Shown one piece after another: positions 10,191 to 20,900 of a DNA stretch of 37,279 nt. The position numbers were made by a program, and so were the translations under genes. The number at the start of each line of letters is the position of its first letter. Position 1 is the stretch's first letter. Origin of the DNA: Ferruginibacter sp. (lineage in GTDB: Bacteria > Bacteroidota > Bacteroidia > Chitinophagales > Chitinophagaceae); contig JANXTG010000075.1 in the NCBI GenBank assembly GCA_025352525.1, positions 1 to 37,279 on the forward strand. Direction: 5' to 3'. Under the pieces are notes generated by a model. It was given only the letters and a program-made list of their open reading frames with translations, made no database searches and was not told where the DNA came from.

Positions 10191-10268
10191 TTAAAACTTT
10201 TCGGGCTTTACAAGTACGTAACACATGTAAATGAATACTGAAATTGCAATAATGAAAAGGATTGTCAT
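10191..10268 (-). CDS. kdpF: KdpF, 25-residue single-helix subunit of the K+ pump
   Basis: A 26-codon frame with its own ATG encodes a 25-residue peptide. It starts MTILFIIAISVFIYM and ends LVKPEKF, so it is a single membrane helix with a short basic tail. Size, position directly before kdpA and the -KPE-F ending fit KdpF, which stabilises the KdpABC complex in E. coli. It is too short for ordinary gene calling. It begins 5 bases after the stop codon of another tiny gene (10274-10354). Confidence 0.85.
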   Translation of the reverse strand: MTILFIIAISVFIYMCYVLVKPEKF

Positions 10269-10273
10269 AATGT

Positions 10274-10354
10274 TTATATTTTATCGAAGGTTTGAATAGC
10301 TGCAAAAAAAAGAATAAATAATGCAGTGCCTAAAATGGTTAGAATAATTATCAT
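10274..10354 (-). CDS. 26-residue membrane peptide, first gene of the kdp operon
   Basis: A minus-strand frame of 27 codons encodes MIIILTILGTALFILFF followed by AAIQTFDKI and a stop. It is a single strongly hydrophobic helix with an acidic-basic tail. It ends 5 bases before kdpF and lies just downstream of a candidate promoter, so it is probably translated as part of the kdp operon. I do not recognise it as a named subunit; it could be a second KdpF-like peptide or a leader peptide. Support is positional plus coding sense, since an all-hydrophobic helix with a clean start and stop is unlikely by chance at this spot. Confidence 0.6.
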   Translation of the reverse strand: MIIILTILGTALFILFFAAIQTFDKI

Positions 10355-10393
10355 GTGGAAGATTTTGATTTTTATTATGAATGTTATTTGTTG

Positions 10394-10408
10394 TCAAGAT
10401 TATATCCA
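10394..10408 (-). promoter_or_regulatory. Candidate sigma-54 (-24/-12) promoter of the kdp operon
   Basis: On the minus strand TGG, 8 bases, then TTGA (TGGATATAATCTTGA) resembles the sigma-54 consensus TGGCACG-N4-TTGC, with GA instead of GC at -12. It lies 40 bases before the first small gene of the operon and downstream of the terminator that ends the sigma-54 activator gene. The same stretch also partly fits the Bacteroidota housekeeping -7 element TAnnTTTG, so the assignment is tentative. Confidence 0.35.
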
Positions 10409-10476
10409 AAATGTAAAATTCTCCTTAAACCTATACTGATATTGACTTTACAAAAAATAACCTTATTGGGTAAATT

Positions 10477-10504
10477 AAAAAACCCTTTCATTTTGAAAGG
10501 GTTT
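10477..10504 (-). terminator. Rho-independent terminator after the NtrC-type regulator gene
   Basis: On the minus strand AAACCCTTTCA pairs perfectly with TGAAAGGGTTT (11 bp, 3-base loop) and runs into TTTTTTAATTT. It begins 22 bases after the regulator stop codon at 10527. The same dyad lies about 75-95 bases upstream of the candidate -24 element, so it might also serve as a regulator-binding site. Confidence 0.8.
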
Positions 10505-10526
10505 GCACATAGCATTATGAAAGGGA

Positions 10527-11876
10527 TCAACTTATTTTATACTCATCTAATTTTCTGTAAAGGGTAGTAAGTGCTATATTTAGCAACCGGGCAGTTTCTG
10601 TTTTATTGCCATTGGTATAATTAATAACTTTTTGAATATGAATTTTTTCTGCACTTGCAAGATCAAAAGCTGATAACTGTTTATCAGCACCTGCCGGTGT
10701 TTTTTTATTATGAAATTCTACAGGCAAAGTATTCACAGAAATTTCATCTGCATCAGATAATATTACACTCCGTTCAATTACATTTTTAAGCTCACGAATA
10801 TTACCATTCCACAAATGTTGTTTTAAAAGCGAAAGATAACCTGCCGAAATAACCTGGGCTTTATTCCTTGTTTTTTGTGTAAAAAAATTTAAAAAGTAAT
10901 TGGAGAGTTCTTCAATATCAATTATCCTTTCTCTTAAAGCCGGCAATGCAATTTGAAAAACGGCAATTCGGTAAAAAAGATCTTCCCGAAAATTTCCGGC
11001 TGCAATTTCTTTTTGCAGGTTTCTGTTGGTCGCAGCAATAATGCGCACATTTACTTTTGTAGCTTTACTATCACCCACTTTTAAATACTCCCCATTTTCC
11101 AAAACCCGCAGCAATTTTGCCTGCAAGTCAAAAGCCATTTCGCCTATCTCATCTAAAAAAACAGTACCGTTATTGGCTTCTTCAAAAATACCTTTAGTAT
11201 CTTTTAATGCCCCGGTAAATGCACCCGCTTTATGACCAAAAAGTTCATTCTCCAACAACTCCTTGCTAAACGCTGAACAGTTTATTGCTATAAAATTATT
11301 TTTACTCCTTGGGCTGTTGTAATGTATTGCCTGTGCAAAAACTTCTTTGCCCGTGCCGGTTTCGCCGGTTAGCAATACCGTAGCATCTGTAACACTTACT
11401 TTTTCTGCCGATGCTATGGCTGCTTTTATGATTTTTGATTTTCCTAAAATACTTTCAAAAGAAGTTTTATTGCCTAGTAATTTTTCCAGTCGCACTACTT
11501 TTTTTGTTAGCAACACTTTGTTAATCGCATTATATATAAGCGGTATAATTTTATTGTTGTCATCTCCTTTAGTAATGTAATCGAAAGCTCCGTTTTTAAT
11601 GGCCTGTACGCCATCACTTATGTTACCGTATGCAGTAAGTAAAATTATTTCTGTACCAGGATATTTATCTTTTATTTGCTTTGCCAGATCAACGCCACTT
11701 CCATCAGGCAATTTGACATCGCAAATGATTACATCAATTTCTAATTGTTCTAATTTTTTGATAGCTGTTTTGCAATCACCGGCCTCGGTTACTTCAAAGC
11801 CTTCCAGACTAATAATTCTCGCAAGGAGTGTCCGTAGTTTTTGTTCATCATCAACAATTAATATATTTCCTTTCAT
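10527..11876 (-). CDS. Sigma-54-dependent response regulator (NtrC family), Kdp-linked
   Basis: This 449-residue activator has three domains. The receiver covers about residues 4-115, with acidic pocket D9-D10, phospho-acceptor Asp53 in ICDVKLPDG and Lys103. The AAA+ sigma-54 activation domain covers about 142-370, with Walker A GETGTGKE (171-178), sigma-54 contact loop GAFTGA (218-223) and Walker B VFLDEIGE. A Fis-type helix-turn-helix lies at about 405-449 (KTETARLLNIALTTLYRKLD). Phosphorylation would switch on ATP-driven opening of sigma-54 promoters. It is located immediately upstream of kdp in the same orientation, separated by a terminator. No OmpR-type KdpE is present, so this protein probably takes KdpE's place. 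Its cognate kinase is probably the one at 1099-2832; both points are inferred from neighbourhood. Confidence 0.93.
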   Translation of the reverse strand: MKGNILIVDDEQKLRTLLARIISLEGFEVTEAGDCKTAIKKLEQLEIDVIICDVKLPDGSGVDLAKQIKDKYPGTEIILLTAYGNISDGVQAIKNGAFDYITKGDDNNKIIPLIYNAINKVLLTKKVVRLEKLLGNKTSFESILGKSKIIKAAIASAEKVSVTDATVLLTGETGTGKEVFAQAIHYNSPRSKNNFIAINCSAFSKELLENELFGHKAGAFTGALKDTKGIFEEANNGTVFLDEIGEMAFDLQAKLLRVLENGEYLKVGDSKATKVNVRIIAATNRNLQKEIAAGNFREDLFYRIAVFQIALPALRERIIDIEELSNYFLNFFTQKTRNKAQVISAGYLSLLKQHLWNGNIRELKNVIERSVILSDADEISVNTLPVEFHNKKTPAGADKQLSAFDLASAEKIHIQKVINYTNGNKTETARLLNIALTTLYRKLDEYKIS

Positions 11877-11950
11877 AAATTATTTTATTTATTTCTAAAT
11901 ATAATACCGGTAAAATATATTATTTATCTAATAGTTTTACTGATAATTTT

Positions 11951-11958
11951 CAAAGGTA
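11951..11958 (-). promoter_or_regulatory. Possible -7 promoter element for the NtrC-type regulator
   Basis: On the minus strand TACCTTTG fits the Bacteroidota sigma-A -7 consensus TAnnTTTG exactly, 75 bases before the regulator ATG. No good -33 TTTG lies at the expected spacing, so support is weak. Confidence 0.3.
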
Positions 11959-12098
11959 GTACAATGCAATGCCGGTAAATATTGAAATTACAAAAACACA
12001 TACTATTGTTATTTTGCTTTAACAAACAAAGCAACTAAAAATTCTTAAAAATTAAACCGGGTATATTTATTGATCACTGATATAGTAAAATTAAAATA

Positions 12099-12767
12099 AT
12101 GAAATTATTATTCATCATAATTACCTTTAGCAACTTCCTTGTAAGTTGTCAAAATTCTACAGAAAAAAATAAAACGGATCAAAATGCAACCGTAATTCAA
12201 AACCCCTCAAATGAAAAATCTGATACAACTAAAGAAAATATAATAATAAAAGAAATATCAGCCGATACTATAACAAAACCTAGTTACAGTCTATCTCTTA
12301 CTTCAAATGCACTTCAATTGGTTAATAGCCAGACCGGTTCAAGAACAGAAATTAATTTTGGAAAACCACTTAAAGAAATGGTAGAAACAATAAATACAAT
12401 TTTGCAAAGTAAAGTTTCTTCCATCAGCATAAACAGTGAATGCGGTGCAGGCCCACTAAAAATGGCTGTATGGAAAAACGGTTTAAACTTAATTTTTAAA
12501 GAACAAAAATCAAACAAAGAGTGGCAGTTTGTAGGTTGGCATCTTGGTAAGGCTTCCGGCAATATGCAAACGCTTAAAACAATGGCAGGAATCGGTATCG
12601 GCTCTACACGGCAAGAAATGGAATCTGCTTACGTTATAAAAGTAAATAAGACAAGTCTTGGCAACGAATTTTCAACTTCCTCTGGTTTGTATGGCATTTT
12701 TGATGGTCAAGGTAAAGATGCAAAAATTACAGATATGTGGAGTGGTCTGACTTGTATATTTAGGTAG
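12099..12767 (+). CDS. Putative lipoprotein of unknown function
   Basis: The 222-residue product starts MKLLFIIITFSNFLVSCQN, a lipoprotein signal with lipobox LVSC and lipidated Cys17. A polar, Asn/Lys/Thr-rich linker to about residue 60 follows, then a compact domain. The C-terminal part contains GIGIGSTRQEMESAY, which loosely recalls the start of small BamE-like repeats, and ends SGLTCIFR. Cys residues in NSECGAG and GLTCIF could form a disulfide. I do not recognise a family. It stands alone: divergent from the NtrC-type gene with 222 bases between, and convergent with the giant-protein operon, with a bidirectional terminator in between. Confidence 0.75.
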   Translation: MKLLFIIITFSNFLVSCQNSTEKNKTDQNATVIQNPSNEKSDTTKENIIIKEISADTITKPSYSLSLTSNALQLVNSQTGSRTEINFGKPLKEMVETINTILQSKVSSISINSECGAGPLKMAVWKNGLNLIFKEQKSNKEWQFVGWHLGKASGNMQTLKTMAGIGIGSTRQEMESAYVIKVNKTSLGNEFSTSSGLYGIFDGQGKDAKITDMWSGLTCIFR

Positions 12768-12927
12768 ATGGAAATTGATATTATAAATCAGATACCTACT
12801 TGCTGATGCAGATTTTGATGCTAGATTATTCTAGAAAGTTACTGAGAAAATAATAACTGAATGATTGAAATAATTGATGAACATAATTTGAAAAGCGTAA
12901 TCAAATTAGGCCTAAAAAATCTATAGA

Positions 12928-12959
12928 GGTTATTCTATTTTAAAAGAAATAGAATAACC
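12928..12959. terminator. Bidirectional rho-independent terminator between convergent genes
   Basis: GGTTATTCTATTT (12928-12940) and AAATAGAATAACC (12947-12959) form a perfect 13-bp stem with loop TAAAAG. On the plus strand it is followed by a T-rich stretch, and on the minus strand by ATTTTTT a few bases further on. It sits between the plus-strand lipoprotein gene and the end of the minus-strand surface operon and can serve both. Confidence 0.85.
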
Positions 12960-12970
12960 ATTTGCTTTTT

Positions 12971-14959
12971 TTATCTTCTTACTTTGGCGCTGACAGGATT
13001 CGTAGGTTTATTTTCTTGATTTTTACCGTTGACTGTTGTAATAAAATAATAGTACATAATATTTACTTCAATACCGGTATCTTCAAATTGTTTTACCGTT
13101 GCAGGCAAATCCTTTAACAATGAAGCTTTTTGATTGGCTACAGCACGGTAAATTCTTATTATTTTCATACTACTGTCAGTAGGAAGATCCCATTTAATTA
13201 CAATTTTATTTTGTGCAGCAATGGCGGTTACATTGCCCGGATTGATAGACGTCTGTCGAGGAATTAAAATGCTTGCGTTCCGGCTAAAACTGCTTACATC
13301 AGCCGTATCCAAACCCACTGTTTGTACATAATAATGATAACGGATACCTTCAGAAATATTTGTATCAGTAAATAAATTTTCTCCATTGGTTTCGGTAATT
13401 ATGTATGGCGTTCCTTTTTCTTTTCCTTCATCATTTGCTTCTACCCTGTAGAGTTTGTAACCGGTTACTGAAGGATTAATTATAGAAACATCTTTCCATG
13501 TTACAAAAACATTATTCCCTCTATAAATAGCAGCAATACCTGAGGGCGCAGGTAAATTACTTCCGCTTGTTTGCACACTTACTCTCTCACTTACGGGGCT
13601 TATGTTGTAACTGTTATTAATATCCGCAACAGCATAACTGTACACTTCAGGCAAATTACTTTCGGGTAATGTATCAGTGTATGAAAGCAAAGAATCACTG
13701 CTTAACAACATGCGTTGCAGTTGCTTTAGCGGAGCTGTATAACCGGTTGCCCGGTAAATGTAATACCCTCTTGTATCAGGCTCGAGTTTTGCAAAAGTCA
13801 GTTTTACAAATTTTCCATTTCTAATAGCAGTAACGTTTTGCGGTGGAAATAAATTTTGTTTATTACCCTGTAAGATGGCGGGTATCCTTGCACTTGGCAG
13901 GTTATTGCCATAGCCGTTGTTTACAAGTATGTAATAAAAAAATGCTTTGGAAGGAGTCAGATCTTTATCATCAAAATATTTAGTTTCTTTTGCTGTGAGG
14001 CTGATGAGTTTTTTATAATTACCATCATATGTCTGCGATCGGTACACATCAACAGAAGCAATGCCCTTATCCGTTTTTAATTTCCACTCCAGTAAATTGC
14101 CACGTTCTTTTTCTTTCGGTGTAACATCAAATTTTTGGATCAACCCAATATCGGATGGTTTTACAATGTTATAAATATGCAGGGTATCGGCAGGCGTTCC
14201 TTCATTGCCCAATGCATCTACAGGCACACCAACATAAGTGTAAGTAATGCCGGGAACTGTGCCGGCATCTGTAACCTGTGCTACCTGCAGATTATTTTCT
14301 TTTGTAAAAAAAACATTAGAGGGAATTTCAGCAAACTTTTTTTCTTCATATTTACTTCTATATAATTTTATGCCTGCTGTATTAAACGTATCCGAAACTG
14401 AAAATGTTATCCTGATATTTTGTTCTCCGGGTTTAAATTTTACAGGGGTTAATGTACAGTTGTAAGAATTAGAGGGAAAATTTATCTGCTCTTCATTTAC
14501 CAAAGTTTTTTTTCTGTTTTTTTCAAGTTTTGATATTTTGTATTTATAAATCGCAGGTGCCGGAACATGCTCATCTAATAAAACACAACCGGCTGCATAT
14601 TGAAATCTTGGATCTAAACCAAAGGCATATAATGAATCGAGAGTTGTTGCAGATTGTACCTGTTGCCACAATTTTTTTATTTCCATGTCCTGAATATTTG
14701 TGAATGATGCAATCGATGATGGAAGGCTTAACATCGCTTTGCGGCACTCCGCTTCACTTTTAGGCGCTTTTAATTCTGCAACAATTTTCCACGCAGTATC
14801 AGCAGGCATTTTTTTTTCTATGATGTATGAAAAATTTTTGGGCAATTCATTTCCACAAAAAATATAGATCCCTGTTTTATATGATCGGCTTTTAAAAGAT
14901 TGTGCACAGGCAATGGTTGCAATGTTCACTACAATAAAAAATAAAAATATTTTTTTCAT
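12971..14959 (-). CDS. Secreted protein with fibronectin type III-like domains
   Basis: This 662-residue exported protein is the last gene of the five-gene surface operon. The signal peptide is MKKIFLFFIVVNIATIACAQ. The first ~170 residues are not recognised. From about 170 to 660 there are about five FN3-like beta-sandwich domains, seen from repeated patterns such as GIKLYRSKYEEKKF, GYYIYRATGYTAP, GYKLYRVEANDEG and IRIYRAVANQKA, each followed by a Y-Y-Y strand (ITYTYVGVPVD, FFYYILVNNGYG, IRYHYYVQTVGLD, IMYYYFITTVNG). There is no enzymatic motif and no recognisable C-terminal type IX sorting domain. The start lies 13 bases after the stop of the giant gene, so the two are probably co-translated. 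It probably binds or caps the giant protein or another surface polymer; that is inference. Confidence 0.85.
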   Translation of the reverse strand: MKKIFLFFIVVNIATIACAQSFKSRSYKTGIYIFCGNELPKNFSYIIEKKMPADTAWKIVAELKAPKSEAECRKAMLSLPSSIASFTNIQDMEIKKLWQQVQSATTLDSLYAFGLDPRFQYAAGCVLLDEHVPAPAIYKYKISKLEKNRKKTLVNEEQINFPSNSYNCTLTPVKFKPGEQNIRITFSVSDTFNTAGIKLYRSKYEEKKFAEIPSNVFFTKENNLQVAQVTDAGTVPGITYTYVGVPVDALGNEGTPADTLHIYNIVKPSDIGLIQKFDVTPKEKERGNLLEWKLKTDKGIASVDVYRSQTYDGNYKKLISLTAKETKYFDDKDLTPSKAFFYYILVNNGYGNNLPSARIPAILQGNKQNLFPPQNVTAIRNGKFVKLTFAKLEPDTRGYYIYRATGYTAPLKQLQRMLLSSDSLLSYTDTLPESNLPEVYSYAVADINNSYNISPVSERVSVQTSGSNLPAPSGIAAIYRGNNVFVTWKDVSIINPSVTGYKLYRVEANDEGKEKGTPYIITETNGENLFTDTNISEGIRYHYYVQTVGLDTADVSSFSRNASILIPRQTSINPGNVTAIAAQNKIVIKWDLPTDSSMKIIRIYRAVANQKASLLKDLPATVKQFEDTGIEVNIMYYYFITTVNGKNQENKPTNPVSAKVRR

Positions 14960-14972
14960 GCCTGTTTTATTT

Positions 14973-17900
14973 TTAATAACATGCGTTTATCGGTCCCCCT
15001 GATGTAATCTCAAAGCTAAAACCTTTTGTTCCGCCCTGGGCGCTGCATCCAACACTGATGCTTTTAGAAACAGAAGTTATTAGAAGTTCTTGGTGAATAG
15101 ATACTGCAAAGGTCATATCAATACTGCCCTGCACTACAAATTTGTTAGCCTCATATGCTAAAATTATTGCTGCTATTGCTGTAATCTCTCCGCTGAGACT
15201 CGTACCTGTAATAGCGCTCATGCCTGCCCCTGCATGCGCATATACTTTTACGGCAACACCCAAAGTAGGTTCACCACTAAAGTTTGCCCACATATCTACA
15301 CCAACAAGTGCCTTACCATTTACATATCCTGAAACAATTACAAAATCAAAATCGTAATCCACATCAAAAATCATCCTGTCAACTGACATATAAAATCCTG
15401 CAAGCGGCTTACCACTTAAATGATTGGTAACGAAACAATCATTTTTTACTTCAGGGGTTTTATATGCTGTCACTATTTTCCATAGATCAGATGAGACAGA
15501 AATAGGATAGCTGCCAATCATAAAACCTAGATTATAAGTTCCGTCAGCAATGGGATTACCAATATTTATGTCTGCGCTTCCGCCGCCGGCAACAAAAAAA
15601 CCTGCAGGATCAAAAAGTGTTTCAACTGTTCCTGTGATGGTGTTGGTTCCTAAATGCACATGATCAAGGTCTAGCTTACCTATCAGCCGTTTGGCAGGAA
15701 AATCAAATATCATGGTAAGCTTGCCAAAAGGTGTTTCTATATTATCCATTTGGGCTCCTGCGGCATCCACGCTTATATCACCAAGCACAGTAAATTTTGT
15801 ATACGTATCTTTTATACCTTTATTAGATGTGCTGTTGCTGGCCATCAGCCCCTCGTAAGTCAACGTACTCCAATCGCCACTAATTACCTCCATTCCGCCT
15901 TGGGCAATCGTAAGTTTATATCCTGAAGATGAACTTCCTTTTGTTTCGCTGGTGAGCTGCATTACATAATCTTTCTGCAACACAACCTTAAAGCCGGGAG
16001 ATGTGCCAGAAGAAGCTGTAAATATTGCCGGTACCGGATTAAATGAACGGTTAGGTTTTTCTTCTACTTCACCATTAATGATCACCTGGCTCGAATTTAT
16101 TACGATGTTACTTTGGTCATTTCCCTGCTCTACTGCTGTAAAATGTATAAACCCTTTGCCTTCAAATTCAGTTTTTACATTTCTGAGTTTCATTGCAAGC
16201 GCACCGTTTTGTAAAGTATAATTTAATTCCAGCGCCATATCGCTCATACGCGGCGCACTTAAGTTTAAGCCGCCGGTTATGTTGAAATAATCAGGACCGT
16301 TGAAAATTATGCTCGGCGAAAATTTTGCCATCAGATTATTATTAATCAACAACGGCGTGCCGGTTTGCTTGAGCTGAAATACACTTTCGTTGTTGCTTAA
16401 AATCTGAATATAATTAATACCAATATCACCGTTTAAACCCGGAAGATTTTTTATTTTAGCAACCGGTTCGCCGGAACCGCTAAGGGTAAAACGCCAGTGC
16501 GGCATCATATCACTTCCTGTTTTATTATCAAATACTACACCTGCCGTTCCTGCTGCTGCTGCCGTATTTTTATCACCCGGTGCAACAATGACTCTTCCTA
16601 ATTTATTTGCAGCAGTAGAAAAACTAACGGGAGCGCCTGAACTTTTATCATTCATATCACTCAGTGCAACAATACCTCCCCCCAACTTCAGTTCCTTTAT
16701 TTTAAAATTATCCATATCAAACATGTCGCTTCTCAACACAAATGTGCTGAAAGGAATGTCGACTTTTGCTGTTTTTATTAAACCATCATTGCTGATGATA
16801 CCACCCTGCTCCGGGCTGATTGTCCAGTTTTTTATGCTTAGTTTCCAGTCTTCCAATGCCACTACTATGGGTGTAGTACTCGTAGCAGGATACACTTTAT
16901 TTTCATCCAGTACCACATCATTAAGTTTTACCGAAAAATTTTCAGGCTGAGCATTTTCAATATGGCAATTCATGCTGATGTTCAAATGAATTTTACCGGT
17001 CTTATCAATATAGCTGTTCTGTGCATCTGCCGTTGCAGCAAATTCTATAAAACTAAACTGTAGATTTCCGCCGGAAAAGTTAGATAAATAATAATCAGAT
17101 GTACTGCTGCTGTTGGCAAGTGTATAGGTTGCTCTGGCCTGTGCCACCTGCTTTTCAAGAGCGTTAATCGTATTATAGTTTCCGGATGAAGCATCAGATA
17201 TTTTTATTGCACTTTTTACCGCACTTAAAACAGTTGTAACATCACCGTTGGCTTTTTGTGCAAACCAAAAACTCTCCTTTTTAAAATCGAGATAACTGCT
17301 CGGGTATTTAAATGAATTATCTACAATCTGTATCATCCCTTTTATAACGCCATAATCATCCTGCTTTGAAATGGTTAATGGTTTTGGTATTAGCACATCA
17401 ACCATACTTGTGACTGGACTATAAAGCTGCACATTGTATTTATCCAAATATTTTAATCTGAGGTTTGATGTGCCTTCCAGCGTTACAACATCATCCTGTG
17501 CAACACCTGTTTTACCTTTTGTTCCAGTAACAGCTTTGTACAAAACATCTTCCACCCTTATCACTTCATTTATTTCATTTAAAGAAAAATTACTTACACT
17601 CTGCGACCAATGCAACAACCCAGAAACCTTTACTTCATCTGAATTTGCTGTTGATGTAATTTTTTCAACCGTTAAAGGAAAACCATGAAGATTATTTATT
17701 ACGAGATCTCTATAGCCTGTTAAAGAAAAATTAGTAATTGCTTTTTTGTTGACAATAGCAGCTTTTTCCCTGTCGCCGTTTACAGCAAAGCTTGTATCAA
17801 GTGTTGCAAGCACATCTATGTTTTGATTGTTTACAGGTACCCCATGCAATGTGTAATTACCTGCATCATCAGTAAACGTCTGTAATAAATTTGCATCCTT

Positions 17901-20900
17901 GGTAATATTGCCGGTTGCTTTTGTACTGCTTGAAACAGGTTGTGGCTTTACATCTGCATCAATGTATACCCTTGCATTTTTTACGGGGCTGCCATCAAGC
18001 ATAACCTTACCGGAGATCTCACTTCCTTTTTCAATGGCGATGTTTATCGTTACAAAATCTTTAGATTCCTCGTTCTTTACATTTTTGGTTATGGGGATAT
18101 AATTTTTTCCATCAGGCCCGTGAATGATAAAAGTGTAATTGTTCACAGATACGTTTTCGAATAAAAAGTCTGCAATTCCTTTTTGGGTATTTACTGAAAT
18201 ATTCTCCAAATCGATTTTAGCATTGTCAACAAGGTTTCCATTGTCTGCATCTGTTACAATAAAATGAATACGATGCTTTCGCCGGTAAATAGAAATATCT
18301 TTCAGGTCAACAGATTTTTTAAATGCATCAGTGGCATTTATGGTATAAGATGTATCAAAGTAGGCAACATCTTTTGGTATTATTTCAATTTTATTTCCCG
18401 CTAGGGCTGGAGCCGGAATATTAAAATATCCGTTGAGTGTGCTATATACTTTTCCGGAAGCGGTTTTAATATATGCTTCCACATTTTTATAAACATTGTT
18501 TAATTCAAACGCAAATTGACCGGAGGCCGATTTAATGTAGCCTTTCACTTTTTCATCAGCACTTATGAGGTGACCTGCAATATTTCCTGAAGGATTTAAC
18601 GAAAATCTATACACAAATTGCTGTCCCTGCCGGTTGAAAGGGAAGCTTACAATTTCTGAATTATTATACCCTGATGCTTCACCTCTAAAATAAATTTTGG
18701 TATTATCTTTTGTTACAAAACTTTGTAAAGGGTCGTTAGATGCAGTTATTTCAGCGTAGCCATCCTGGTCAGCAATTACGGATTTACTACTTTTTGACCC
18801 TGAGTGGTACATCCGTATTGTTCCGCGGGGAATACTGCTTTTTGTCTCCACATCCAACAGTCGTAAAAATGCACGGCTCAATAAAGGCTGAAGCGCAACA
18901 GTTACATTAATTGGATCAGGAGATACAGTGCCATCCCATAAATCAGGGTTATTATCATTAATATTTGTATTGAAGGACTGAAATGTTGCCTTAAAATATT
19001 TACCCGGCACATCCGGATTGCTCGATCCTTCAATGTAATAGTTTTGATAACCCGCAAGTAAGGTGGTGAATAAAACATCTCCATTCTTATTAACAACAGA
19101 ATCAGGCCATAAATATTCGAATTTTGTTTTTAAAACAGTGCTAATATCAAGCGGTTTCGCATTTTGTACATCTCCGCCGATGCTATCTTTATATTGAGGG
19201 TTAATCAATTTTTTTTGTAAATATTTTCCATCCCCCTCGCCTGCCGGTAGATCCTTTGTTTTGTCACCAAGACTCCTGAAAACGATTACTTTCATTTCAT
19301 CTAGTGTATTGTTCAGGTTGTCTTTTGTTGATACTTTCACCCTCACTTCTTTTACCAAACTGTTGTAGCTATTGCCGCTAATAGCCTCAAAAGGCTGAAC
19401 CACGGCGGTTTCTATTAAAGGATATATGTAGGGGTTATCGGGAACAATGCGATATACCCGCTCAAAACTTACCAGTTGATCATCAAAATTTTTATCAGTT
19501 TCATCGTTCATATCTGCGTGGGGGCCATGTGAAATATTTAGGCTGCCACTTTGTAATTTACTTGGAGACAAAGCGCCGCTGCCCAACGCAGCAATATTAA
19601 AAGCCCCTGTATTATCCATCGTTATGCTCATGCCCTGATTTAAAAAACTTTGTTGGGTGGCTGTTTGAGTAATAGATTGCTGAATTGCACCAACACCACC
19701 AAATGAACTTTTACTGAAGATACTGTTCGCATTATCTCCCGGATCAAAAATTGGAGCGAGCTTAAAATTAATAAAACTTGGAGGCCCTTTTATTCCGGTA
19801 GTCAATTGTTTCTCATCCGGTACTGTCCATCCTTTTGTTTCAATGTAACCTTGGCCCAAAGAGCCTTTCGGATTGAGATTCACTACATCAATTTCAAAAT
19901 TTCCCTGTGCATCTGTAGACCCTGTTCCCATTGTTTTTCCAAAGTCAAGCAATTGCATATCCTCACCAGAACTTTTATCGCCTACAGGTAGAAAGAATTT
20001 TTCTTCATAGGTTTTACCTTTCAATTTTGTTGTGTACCCTATTGATTTTCCATTAATCAGGTAGTCAACAATTATTTTAAATGTTGATTTTGCAAGAGGC
20101 CGTATCTGATGAGTCTGATCTGTTTTCCATTGATACAAAATGCGCCCTTTTATTAATGATGTCGGGGGTTTGGTAGATGTTATTTCATAGTTATAACTTA
20201 CATCCCTGTAAAGCGAATCTTCGTTATCAATGTTTAAAGGTTTCGGTAATTTAAATACAGCCTCTGTTGCAATATATGCACTGTCTTTATATACATAATT
20301 AAAATATGGATTTACATGAGCGAATGCTTTAACACCTCCTGCTGTTCCGCCGGAAATTGTTGCAACAGATTTTGTAATTGTTGTTACAGGATTTAAGGCG
20401 ACTAGATAATATTCGTCCCCATTGAAAATGTTTGACAATAACCGATCAAATTTTACAAAAGAAATTTTATTTCCTTTTTCATTTGTTTCAATCGTTGTAA
20501 TGCCTCTTGCAACTTCTACATCCCCATATTCCGCATCCCCCATTTGTTTAATGTTTCCTTCAACGGGAGGCACATAAGTTTTTTTTGTTTTACGATATAA
20601 AACTATTGTAATGCCTGCCTCAGCTTTTGCAATGCCTACTTTATAAATCATACCACTGTCAGTAGATTCATAATTTTTACTATACTTATTATCCTGCATA
20701 ATCTTTATATCCAGTGTTCCGTTTTTATTGTTAAGGCGGTAACTGGTAAAAGCCTTGCTCACATTAACTTTCAAGGAATATCCATAAGTTTTTGCCACTA
20801 ACTGACCAAAGTTGATATAGTTTGTATCGCTATTTGTATTCTTTGTTTTGACCGGTGCCGAATTGCCGAGTAAAGCAAAATCCCTGTCAATATAATATGC

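Noticed and set aside
12014..12034. Small dyad TTGCTTT...AAAGCAA upstream of the lipoprotein gene
   Set aside because: The stem is only 7 bp, AT-rich and without a U tract or clear position relative to a promoter; such dyads are expected by chance here.
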